From positions 124,001 to 188,000 of the forward strand of contig OZ251229.1 in assembly GCA_965240325.2 (NCBI GenBank): 64,000 nucleotides of DNA, read 5' to 3'. Below, one piece after another: positions 52,327 to 62,193 of the stretch; within the stretch, counting starts at the first letter, position 1, and each line of letters opens with the position of its first letter. Source of the DNA: Rebecca billardiae RCC1528. Its lineage: Eukaryota; Haptophyta. The position numbers were made by a program, and so were the translations under genes. The notes under the pieces were generated by a model that was not told where the DNA came from, made no database searches, and was given only the letters and a program-made list of their open reading frames with translations.

Positions 52327-54128
52327 CCACGCCGTCCGCGAACGACTTCTCCGCCCTGCGCCTCGAGAGCGGCGAGCGCGTCTGCTCGGGCGGAGGCACG
52401 TTGGCGGACGCCAGCACGACCTCGTGGTAGGTCTCGCGCAGCAGCCGCAGCACGTGGTTGCCCGAGATCTTGTGCTCGGGGCGGAGGAGGAGGCGGTGGG
52501 AGACGCCGTTGTGCGTCACCGTCTCGCACTTCACGAAGAGGGACGACGTGAGCGGCAGCGCCGTCATCAGCGCCAGCACTGCGGGGCGGCGCGCGGCGCG
52601 CGCGCGCGCGTCAGCGCGAGGCCGCGGCGGCGGTGCGGCGGGCGCGCGGCGCGCGGCGCGCGGCGCGCGGCGCGCGGCGCGCGCTGTGCGCACCGTCGTA
52701 CGGCTTGACGAAGCCGTTGAGGTGCGTGACGATGTCGTCCTGCGCGCCCAGCTGCGCGTACTCCGCCGCCTCAAACTCCTCCGCGTCCACGCCGCAGAAG
52801 GTCTCAAAGTACCACTGCTTGGTGCAGCGCGCGGGCAGCTTGCCCTCGCACAGCTTGAGCCACAGCCCCTCCAGCCCGAGGAACTGCGCGTCCGCCAGGT
52901 AGCGCATCACGACGCACTCGGTGCGCTCGGCGAAGGAGCGCGCGAGCTGCGGGCGCGCCGCGCGGGCGCGGGCGCGGGCGCGGGCGCGCGCGGCGTGGCG
53001 TGAGCGCGGGCGCGGGCGCGGCGTGCGGGCTGCGCTGCGCGGCGCGGCGGCGGCGCGGCGTCGAGCGCGCGCGCGCGGCGGCGCGCGCGCGCAGCACCTG
53101 CATGGGCAGCATGGGCACGGCGTGGCGGCTGATCACCGTCATCGGCACGCCCTTGTCGAAGCAGAAGGCGTAGACGGCCGCCGCCGCCGCCTCGTCAAAG
53201 CCTGCGCCACGGCCGCACGGACGGGCGGAGGAGCGCGCGGCGGCGGCGGCGGCCGCGGCAACGGTGAGCGGCGCGCGGCGCGCGGCGCTGCGGGCCGCGG
53301 CGCGCGCGCTCGGTCGCGCGGCGCGAGGTGGGCGCGGCGCGCGCGCTCGCCGTTGTTCACCGCCGCGTCGGGCACCCATCCGAACTCCGACGCCTCGTCG
53401 CGCTCCAGCCCGCCCATCACGGTGACGGAGGCGGTGCGGTCCAACACGAGCGCCGGGTGCGAGGCGATCACGTCCGCCACGTCGCGGAGGGAGGAGATGA
53501 GGACGAAGGTGATCGACTTGGGCGCGGCGTCCTCGAGCGTGGAGAGCAGCAGCTCCGCCCCGTCGTGCAGCCGCTCCTCGTCCACCTCCTCGAACCCCTC
53601 CAGCCGATACTCGTGCGGCTGCGGTCGCTGCTCGTCGCCCGCGCTCCCGATCCCGACCGGGACGTCTCGCTCGCCGACGTGGTCGAGGACGCAGCGGGCG
53701 AGGCGCGCGCGCGCGGCGGGGTCGCCGCCGCCGTTGGCGATCACGGCGCGCAGGAAGATGCGCTCCTGCTGGTGCAGCGTCGCCGCCACCAGCAGCGCTG
53801 CACGCGCGCGGCGCCGGCGGCACGGCGCGAGCCGCCCGCACGGAGCGCGCTCGATCAGCGCGCCGAGCGCGTGCGCGGAGAGGCGGGGCGCGCACGGCGC
53901 GCCGCACGCAGCGAGCGGCGCGCGCGCATCGGCCCGCGCGCACCCAGCCCACACCGCGCCCGCGCCCGCGCGCGCGCGCGGCGCCGGCCGCGCGCGGCTC
54001 GCGCTGTGCGCACCTTTCACGTCATCCGGGTCCGGGCCCGGGTCGGTGACAATGACGAAGCCGAGCGACTGCGTCCGGCGCGGGGCGCGGCGGAGCAGCC
54101 GCAACGGCTGGGAGCCGAGATGCAGCAT
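49073..54128 (-). CDS. Nucleoside hydrolase - multi-TM - TIR-like fusion protein
   Basis: Five exons, minus strand: 54128-54014, 53797-53351, 53201-53098, 52946-52694, 52578-49073; 4425 nt, 1474 aa, all phases consistent. Introns are GT-AG except the second (53202-53350, GC-AG). Residues ~25-365 form a nucleoside hydrolase: TDPGPDPDDVKALL (first calcium/active-site loop), VMGGLE, DAAVNNGFDEAA, and KPYDVLALMTALP (distal active-site Asp). Each intron removal restores a family motif. The last exon runs without a stop from this domain through a low-complexity linker, about six hydrophobic helices (~549-880), another linker and a TIR-like domain (~1163-1330: YYVCHSWEDD, VWLDACCAD, MPVYLTKC, DRLWCVVEL). 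The TIR-like part is a divergent relative of the 1-10 kb genes but has RPHQLL where they have ISESL, so the putative catalytic Glu is missing. Two separate genes are possible only if an unseen splice introduces a stop. Confidence 0.78.
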
Positions 54129-55006
54129 CCGCGACCCGGCGGGCCGCCGCGCAGAGGCCCCCTCGCCTCGGCGCCTGCCTTGCGGGGGCAGCTGGCTTGC
54201 TGCTTGCACACTTGCTGCTGCCCTGCTTGATGTGGCCCGCCGCCACCAAAGCAGCTCGCGAGCTCGTCGCTGGTTCGTCACTGCCCAGCAAGTTGCTGCC
54301 AGATTTCTGTTCGGTCCGGGTTCCGCTCTCGTGCTGTTTGGTGGGCGCAGACGCGGGCGAGCCAATCGGCGCCTTGCTGATTACTGCACGCGGACCGCGC
54401 TGGCGCGCTGTTGCGGGTACAGCGGGTACGGTGTCGTCAGTCTGCGCCAGTAGATATGGCTCTATCATAACGCCTGAAACTTCTCTGACGAATTCGCCGC
54501 CCAGCGTGTCGCTTCGGCGAGTAACTGAATAATCGCTGCGGAAGTGCGGATATCCGCCTTTCCTTTCTTTCGGTGTGGGCTTTCGTCCAAGCAAGGCGTC
54601 CAACGAGCCGCAGCGGTCTAATCACCGCGCCGCGCCGGGCCACCAGACCTGCAGACCATTAGTAGCCCTCTTTGGCGTGCGGCGAGCGCAGCGCGGGCAA
54701 GGCGTTCCGGCCCGATGCCGGTCCATGCCCATGGCTGCGCGCACACGGAAGGCCCTTCCCCGCTGCGCCTCGCCCACGCCTCGAGTGCAGCAGGGCCGTC
54801 AGACCCAGGGCCAGGCCGGGCGCGCGCTGAGGCTGCGCGCGCGGTCGGCGGTGCGCGCCTGCACCCGGCCACCCGCGCTCGGGCAGGCGCGCCGGCGGGC
54901 GGCGCTCGCGCCCGGCCTCCGCCACGCGTCCAGCCACGGCCCCGCCGCCGCATCGAGCGCGCGCCGCGCGCGCGGCCGCGCCGCTCACCCCGGCCTGCGC
55001 GGCGCG
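54129..55006. other. Intergenic, ~0.9 kb
   Basis: Lies between two minus-strand genes: promoter of the nucleoside-hydrolase fusion at left, 3' end of the TLC gene at right. No gene seen; open frames here are GC-driven. Confidence 0.5.
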
Positions 55007-55768
55007 TCAGTCGGCGGCCCGCTTGGGCGCGCGGCGCGCGCGCTTCGCCTGCGAGCGGCACCACTTGGCGAACCAGTGGACGTGCAGCCCGAGCACGGCG
55101 GCCATGAAGGGCCACACGCGCAGCGCCGGCGCCGGGATCGCGTAGTAGAAGCGCAGCATGTACGCGTGGTACCCCAGCCGCAGCAGCAGGAAGCTGCCCC
55201 CGAACAGCCAGTCGGAGCGCAGCGGCGGCCACAGGTGGCCGACGGCGAGCACGACGGTGGTGAGCTCGAGCGGGAAGGCGACGGCGAGCCCGACGGTGAG
55301 CTCCCACCGCAGGCAGCACCCGTAGAACACCAGGTACGCCGCGTGGTGGACCCAGCCCGCCACCAGCTCGAACTGCTGCGGGTACTCGGCCGCGCCGTAC
55401 AGCGTGTCGGCCACGAGGAAGGAGACGAAGAGGACGGCAGCGCGGACGGAGGAGGGGTCGACGGAGAAGTGGGCGGAGGGGTCCCACAGGCTCCCGTCCA
55501 GCGCCATGCGCGCCGCGCGCCACACGCCGTACGGCCCGAGCGGCGCGGCGACCGCGAGCGTGAGCACCCACGCGCGCGCGCGCGCTCTCGCAAAGAAGGG
55601 CGCGCGCCTGCTCGCGTGGAAGGCGAGGCCGAGGTACGCGGCGGAGGCCGCGCAGGCGAGGCCGGTGCTCGCGTCCAGCGCGCCGAAGAGCGCGAGCCAC
55701 GCCGCCGAGGCCACCGCGCTCGCGCCGGCGAGCAAGGCATCGCGCGCAATCGTCGACGAGTCCGCCAT
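55007..55768 (-). CDS. TLC-domain-like multi-pass membrane protein
   Basis: Single exon, 253 aa from ATG (MADSSTIARDALLAG). Around seven hydrophobic helices. The middle has the TLC hallmark of paired His before a Tyr-rich helix (GWVHHAAYLVFYG), then ELTTVVLAVGHLWPPLRSDW and LLLRLGYHAYMLRFYY, positions occupied in TRAM/LAG1/CLN8 proteins by the E-L-S/T-x-x motif and the next helix. Members synthesise ceramide or shape membrane lipids; this short form is closer to TMEM56/CLN8-like than to ceramide synthase, which is inference. Ends in a basic KRARRAPKRAAD tail. Divergent from the LRR gene with 146 bp between starts. Confidence 0.7.
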   Translation of the reverse strand: MADSSTIARDALLAGASAVASAAWLALFGALDASTGLACAASAAYLGLAFHASRRAPFFARARARAWVLTLAVAAPLGPYGVWRAARMALDGSLWDPSAHFSVDPSSVRAAVLFVSFLVADTLYGAAEYPQQFELVAGWVHHAAYLVFYGCCLRWELTVGLAVAFPLELTTVVLAVGHLWPPLRSDWLFGGSFLLLRLGYHAYMLRFYYAIPAPALRVWPFMAAVLGLHVHWFAKWCRSQAKRARRAPKRAAD

Positions 55769-55914
55769 CCTGGATCGTTCCGGCGCTGGAGCTACCAGGT
55801 ACCGCCGAGTTGCGCGGCGAGCGCGCCGGACTCCGTGAGTGAGCTCTGCAGCCCGAGTCCTGCGGGAAACGCGCGCGCTCGGGGCGTTTGAGCGCCCAGG
55901 CGGCGGCGGGCGCG
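55769..55914. promoter_or_regulatory. Divergent promoter region, TLC / LRR gene
   Basis: 146 bp between opposite start codons. No core element recognised. It is the third such compact divergent pair in the window. Confidence 0.45.
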
Positions 55915-57663
55915 ATGGCGGTGAGCGTCGACGTGAATCGGCTCAGCCTGAGCAGCGAGCACCGCCTGTCTTTCGGTGGCGTGGGCGGCCCGTTCGTCCC
56001 GCCCCCGCCCCCGCCCACCCACCTCGAGCGCCTCCTCGCCCGGCTGCGCGAGCGCGCGCCGCAGCCGCCGTTCTGGCTCAAGCGGCTGGCGCCCGTGGTC
56101 GGCCAGATGGCGTTCGAGCTCTTCGACGTGGCGACGGACGTGAACACGTACGTGAACGTGGTCGAGCCGACCGACCGTCTCACCCGCCAGTTCAAGCGCG
56201 GCTACCTCGCCTCCGTCTGCGTCGCCTTCCTCGCGTCGCTGCTCGCGCTCGCGTGGTACGCGCGCTCGCTCTCGATCGGGCTGCGCGACTACCGGCACAA
56301 CGTGCTCGTGCGCGCGACGCGCGACGTGGTCGAGGACGCGGTGAACGTGGTGGAGGTCAAGTCGCGGCTGCAGGTCGCCATGCTCCTCGTCGTCTTCGAG
56401 GACCTGCCCAGCGTCATCCTCAACGGGTGCGCGCGCGCGCGCGCGCGGCGCGAGGCGGCGCGGCGCGCGCGAGGCGGCGCGCCTCGCGCGCGCGCGCACG
56501 CCGACACCGCCTCGCCTGCCCTACCCCCCCCCCCCTCGCTGCGCGGCAGCATCGTGCTCAACGGGTACGGCGGCACGTCGCAGTGCACGTGCCACCCGTG
56601 GCCCGTCCTCGTCTCCTTCGTCTTCTCGTGGCTCTCTGTCGGGTACAAGCTGGCCGCGTACCACACCTTCTGGGCGTTTGGCAAGGTGCTGGCGGAGTGG
56701 GAGCAGAAGCGCGGCGTGATCGACGTGCTCGAGGCGGTGTTCGAGCGGTACGAGGACGCGCAGACGGGCGAGGTGGCGCTGCGCGCGCGCGAGCCCGCGG
56801 CCAACGCGGCCGCCGACGGCGCCAGCTCGCCCGGCCTCTCGCGGATGATGGCGAGACATCGGCGCCGCACGCGCGCGCCGGGCGCGGCCGACGCGGCCGA
56901 CGGCGGCGCGCCGGGCGCAGAGGGCGCGGGGGCGACGGCGCGGTGGCACGAGCTGGTGACCGACTCGGTGCTGAACGTGGGCGCGCTCGCCAACCCGTCC
57001 CTCGTCTCCCTCGACGTCGAGAGCCTGCGCTCCATCGGCGACGCCTCGTGGACGACGCTGCGGCACCAGTGCACGCGGCTGCGCGTGCTGCGCGCGGCCG
57101 CGTTCTGGATAGTGGCCGACGGTCACGGGGTGGGCGCGCCGCTCACCGTGCTGCAGCCGGAGGGCGTGACGGACGCGGTGGTGCTCCTCGCGGGCGCCAT
57201 GTGCCCCAGGCTGGTGCGCGCCGCCGCCGCCGCGCCGCGCGCGCGCACCCCGCACCTCTCCCGCGCGCGCTCACACGCCGCGCGCCCACACCGCGCCGCG
57301 CGCGACCGCGCCGCCGCGCGCGCCTGCGCGCGTGCGCGCGCGCGCGCGCGCGCCGCAGGAGCTGCTCGACCTCTCGCACTGCAGGCTGACGGACGAGGCG
57401 GTGTGCGCGCTCGCCGAGCTGCCCGAGCTGCGCGAGCTCGACCTCGCCTTCGTCGAGGGCCTGGGCGCGCGCTCGGTGCGCGCCCTGTGCGGCGGCGCGC
57501 CCAAGCTCGAGGCCCTGTCCCTGCGCTGCTGCGGGCTGGACGAGCGCAAGGCCAAGGAGCTGCTCGGCACGCGCGGCGCGGCGCTGCGCGTCGAGATGCC
57601 GTCCGAGTGGCTGCTCAGCGCGCTCGAGACGAGCGAGCTTGCGCACACGCCGCGGAGCGCGCG

Positions 57664-57710
<47 letters not shown>

Positions 57711-58714
57711 CGCTCTGCGTGCGCGTGCGCCGAGCGCGCGCGCCCGCGTCGCGCGCCGCGCCGCAGCTCGCGCCGCCGCCGCTCAACCTCGCCTCGCAGG
57801 TGAGCGACGCGCACGCGCACGGGCTGAGCATCCAGCTGGCGCACACCGAGGTGCTCGACCTGAGCTGGTGCGTGCAGCTCGGCCCGGCGGGCGCGCGCTC
57901 GATCGGCCGGCTGAGCGCGCTGCGCCGCCTCAGCCTGCGCGGCTGCACGCGCCTCACGCTCGGCGACGCGAGCGCGATCGCGCGCGGCTGCCGAGAGCTG
58001 ACTGAGCTCGACCTGGAGGGCACGTGGCAGCAGCCGTCGCCCTCGACCGACCAGGCGTCGCTGCGCGTGCTGCTGCAGTCGTGCCTCCGGCTGCGCGCGC
58101 TCGGCCTCAACCGCACGTGCCTGGACGACGAGAGCGCGCACATGCTACAGTTCCACGCGCGCACGCACGCGGCGCTGGTGCGCGTGCACGCGTACGGCTG
58201 CGCGCGGCTGAGCGACCGCGGGGTGGGCGCGTTCCGCCACTGCGAGATCGTCGCGCAGTACCGGCCGCTCAACGTGCTGCGCGAGGCCGACGCGCCGGAG
58301 GAGCCGGGCGCGCCCGCGGCGGACGAGCTCCGCCCGGGGCGCGGCGTGGCCGTCGCCCGGCGCGCGACCGCGCCTGACATGGCCTCGGCCTCGGCCTCGG
58401 CCAGGCTCGGCGCAGCCGCCGCCGCCTCGCACCGAGGCGTGCCCGGCGCGTCCGAGCCGCGTCTCCGTCGCACGCAGACGGCGGGCTCGTCGGCGTCGTC
58501 CGGCAGCCGGACCGGCGGCGGCTGCGCCGCGGCCACTGCAGGCTGCGCGGACGGCGCGGACGGCGGCGCCGAGCTGCTCGTCAGCGGGCGTCGGCGGCTG
58601 CGCTTGTCGGCTGCGAGCAGCAGCTGCGAGCGCGGCGGCAGCGGCGGGCTTGGCCATGGCAGCGGCTGCGACCGCGACGACTGCAGCAGCAGCAGCAGCA
58701 GCAGCATTCAGTAG
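55915..58714 (+). CDS. Membrane protein with C-terminal leucine-rich repeats
   Basis: Exons 55915-56426, 56550-57213 and 57359-58714; 843 aa, GT-AG introns. Start is ATG (MAVSVDVNRLSLSS). The first half is membrane-embedded: FELFDVATDVNTYVNVV, a TM helix (GYLASVCVAFLASLLALAWY), an amphipathic VVFEDLPSVILNGIVLNGY formed across intron 1, and HPWPVLVSFVFSWLSVGYKL. The second half has AMN1/F-box-type leucine-rich repeats (LLDLSHCRLTDEAVCALAEL, LRELDLAFVEGLGARSV, VLDLSWCVQLGPAGARSI, RRLSLRGCTRLTLGDASAI), split by a Gly-run insert (~57664-57708). The EDLP helix arrangement loosely recalls XK-type membrane proteins; I do not assign a family. The tail is disordered and ends in a CAG-type repeat. A membrane-tethered recognition scaffold is likely. 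Confidence 0.75.
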
Positions 58715-60053
58715 CAGCAGCGTCGCCGGCCGGCGCTGGCGCTTATAGTGCGCTTTACAGTAGGCACTGCTAGCACAATATTCAATAAGCTAACGTAACT
58801 GCTGCTGCTGTAGTAGTACACTCAAGGCCTACACTCAAATACCGTCTCAGTGGTAACAGTCGTCACTCGTGTCTCGTCAGGAAATTGATGATGACTACTG
58901 TATCCCCTTAGGCCTTCCTCACTGTCTGCTAATGCTTCCGTACACGAAGCAGATTTGGGTGGGCGGCGGCGTGGGAGCGCTGGGCGCGCAGGTAGACGGC
59001 GCGAGCGGGCGTGCGCACGCTTGGGGGCATCTTTGGGACCATACCCATCGATGACCCGAGCCTCGCTGCCACCGCCCTTCCCCTTCTCCCGTGCCACGGC
59101 GTCCAGACGGAGTGCCAAACGAGCGTTTGAACATGCCACGAAGCAGATTTGGAATGGTGCTCAAACTGCTGCGGAGGTGATCTTCAGGCTGCGACGTGAG
59201 GCTGGGAGGGGTATCATAACGTAATGGATGACGGTCGTCACCCGTGCGCCGGTCGGTAGGCTGCTACTCAGCGCCCGTAGGCTCGTACGCTGCACCTCGA
59301 GCTCAAGATCCCTCACCGTGGGCTCTCCGAGTGACACTGAGCACGAGGAGGGTGTACTTGCGAGGGGTACGCGCGTCGCGCCTGGGATCGACGCCAAGAC
59401 AAGCGAAGAAGCGATACCACCACTCCCGCCAAGCGCCTGCCTGACTTGCACTCGGTGTACACACCGCGTGCGGCGTGCCGCAAGGAAGGAGCGACCCGTG
59501 TCTCAGCGTGTCCCGCGCGACTGGCTGGTGGGCACTTTCAGCGTGATCGGTCATGCGAACGCGCGCAGAGTAATGCGCGCAGTATGTACACTGTCTACAA
59601 TCATCTTTGTCGGTCGCCCACGTGCTTGAAGCGGCTGCAAGGAGTGCAGCCGGGTGTCGCGGGCCCGTCGAGCGCCCAGCCAGCACGACGGCAGCTCGGC
59701 GCCGCCGCGCGTTGCCATCGTGGAGGCGGTAGTGAAGCTGGAGGTACTAGGCTGGCGGCTGTCTGAGGGTAGCTAGACCATGCCTGGACACTCTCAAACC
59801 GTGTTCAACGCCCAGGCGCGCGTGGGTGCGCCGCAAAGCGCGCGCAGCGGCCGCCGTCAAATCTGCTTCCTTACGACGCAGATTGAACTGCGGTAAGAAA
59901 GGGGATCGTCCGTAACGTCCGGGCGTAGATAGTACTGTAGCATGCATGCATTTTCCGGGGCGGCACGTGGAACGGCGGTTCCCTACAGTATACTTTCGCC
60001 GTCGCGACTCGCCTCTCGACGTCTCGGCATCCAACGACCTCACGTTGCCCGTC
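58715..60053. other. Intergenic, ~1.3 kb
   Basis: AT-rich just after the LRR gene, then mixed composition with two short related pieces (ACACGAAGCAGATTTGG at ~58940 and CCACGAAGCAGATTTGGAAT at ~59136) that may be remnants of one repeat. No gene supported. An in-frame ATG at 59946 could extend the next gene by 36 residues. Confidence 0.5.
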
Positions 60054-62193
60054 ATGCCTGAGGGCCGAGGCGCCCTCGTGCGCGCGCTCGTCGCCGAGTT
60101 TGCCGGCACCTTTCTCATCGTTCTCTTCGGATGCGGCTCTGTGTGCTCGTCGCTCTCTGGCGCGTACGCGGGCATCTGGCAGGTGCGGCGGCAGCGGCAC
60201 GGATGGCGCCTTGGCTGGGTGGTGGCGTCCGCATCCTTCTAGGCTGGCCCTCTCGAGCCCTGGGGCGTCATGGCCGATCCACGGCGCTCGGCCCTCTCCC
60301 CCTTCCCCTTCCATCCCATCCATACGGCCATACCTCCCCTCCGCCCCTCGCGCGCCCCGCATGCGCCGCAGGTGGCCGCGGTGTGGGGCTTGGGCGTGTC
60401 GCTCGCCATCTTGTCAACGGCGGACGCGTCGGGCGCCCACCTCAACCCGGCGGTGACGCTGGCGTTCCTGCTCGTCCGCCCGAGCGCGCACGGCATGACG
60501 CCAACCAAGGCCCTCCTGTACACCGTCGCGCAGCTCCTCGGCGGCGTCGCCGGCGGCGCGGTCAACCTCGCCGTGCACGGCACGACGATCGCGGCGTTTG
60601 AGCGCGCGCACGGCATCGTGCGAGGCTCGCCCGAGTCGGTGCTCTCGGCGGCGGCGTTCGGCGAGTACTTCCCCAACCCGAGCCTGCTCGAGCTCAGCGG
60701 CGGGCCGTACCGGGCCGAGGACGTCGACGCGTTCGGCGCGATGGGTGTGGAGGCGTGGGGGAGTGCGGTGCTCTGCTTCGTCATCTTTGGGCTCACGCAC
60801 TCGCGCAACAAGGCGCTCGGCTCGGGCGAGCGCGTGGGCGTGCCGCTGATGATCGGCGCGACCGTCGCCGTGCTCCTCGCGCTGTACGCGCCCATCACGC
60901 AGGCGGGCTGGAACCCCGCGCGCGACCTGGGCCCGCGCCTCGTCGCCGCGATGGCAGGGTGGGGCGCCGTCGCCATCCCAGGCCCCAACCACGGCTGCTG
61001 GGCGTACGTGGTCGGCCCGTGCGTTGGCGCGCCGGTCGGCGCGTTCCTCGCGGAGGTCGGGCTGTGGGGCACGTGGTACGAGCGTCTCGACGGCCCCAGC
61101 GAGAAGCCCGCCGCCCACGCGCGGCCCATGTCCGAGCTCGGCGTGGACGCGGACGCGCACACCGACGGCGTGCACGTCGAGCTCGCGGCGGGCGCTCGGA
61201 CGGCCGCCGCCGCCGATGACGGCAGTCCGCCGTCATCGCCCGCGGTGCTGCCCGCACCGCGCTCGCGGGCCGAGCCGCTCAAGCCCATCGTGCTCTTCAC
61301 CACCGACAAGCCCAACGGCAAGAAGGTGTCGATCGTGCTGGAGGAGCTCGGGCTGCCGTACCGCGTGCTCTCCATCTCGCTCGAGGCGGGCGAGCAGCAC
61401 TCGGCGGCGTTCGGCCGGTACAGCCCCAACCACAAGGTGCGGCACGTGCGGCCGCGCGCGGCTGGGTGGCGCTGCCTGCCCCCCGCCCGTGGCGCACGCG
61501 CGCCGCGCGCGCGTGCCGCGCGTGAGCCCTGCGCCCGCCTTGCTCCGCTCCGACACGCGCTGTGCGCGCGCCGCGTGCGCGCAGATCCCGGCGATCCTGG
61601 ACCCCAACCACACGGACGCGCGCACGGGCCAGCCGCTCTCGCTCTTCGAGTCGGGCGCCATCCTGCTCTACCTCGCAAAGCAGTACGGCGGCGGCGCGCT
61701 CACTGGCGGCCCGCGCCCAGCCGACCAGTACGCGTGTCTCGCGTGGCTCTTCTTCCAGGTGTCCGGACTCGGCCCGATCCCCGGACAGGTGCACCACTTT
61801 GTCGAGCGGGCGGGCATGGCCGACCTCCCGCCGAGCGCCGAGCCGCTGCCCGTGCCGACGGTCGAGACGACCGCCGCGTTTGCGTACGCGCTCGTGCGCT
61901 TCGACCGCGAGACGCGCCGGCTGTACTCGGTGCTCAACGGCCGGCTCGGCGAGACGGGCGCGTACGTCGCTGGCGAGCACTTCTCGGTGGCTGACATTGC
62001 GCTGTGGTGCTGGGTGTGGCGCGCATGGAAGCACAAGGTCGACCTAGCGGCGTTCCCCCACGTGCGCACTTGGTTCGAGCGCATGGGCCGACGGCCGGCC
62101 GTCAAGCGAGGCCTCCTCGTCCCCACGGAGGAGCAGAAACGACGCCCGCGCACCGAGCCGGCCCCCGAGCTGTCATACAGTAATCAGCCGTAG
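60054..62193 (+). CDS. Aquaglyceroporin - glutathione transferase fusion protein
   Basis: Exons 60054-60182, 60372-61436 and 61585-62193; 600 aa, GT-AG introns. Residues ~1-285 are a six-helix MIP channel with both pore boxes, GAHLNPAVT and GWNPARDLGPR; the Asp after NPAR marks the glycerol-conducting (GlpF) branch, as does WGAVAIPG. A ~70-residue polar linker leads to a GST: thioredoxin-like half with DKPNGKKVSIVLEELGLPY and SPNHKIPAILDPN (formed across intron 2), GLFESGAILLYLAK-type motif read as LFESGAILLYLAKQYGG, then the helical half with FFQVSGLGPIPGQVHHF and SVADIALWCWVW. These are Ure2/YfcG (nu-class) features. The 1065-nt middle exon covers the channel end, linker and GST start with no stop, so the fusion is direct. 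Start chosen at the ATG next to the first helix; 59946 is an alternative. Membrane-located transport coupled to glutathione chemistry is inferred. Confidence 0.9.

Noticed and set aside
49073-52578. Treating the TM-TIR-like part as a separate gene starting in the last exon
   Set aside because: The hydrolase C-terminal motif is in the same exon and frame, with no stop between, and four phase-matched introns link it to the hydrolase exons.
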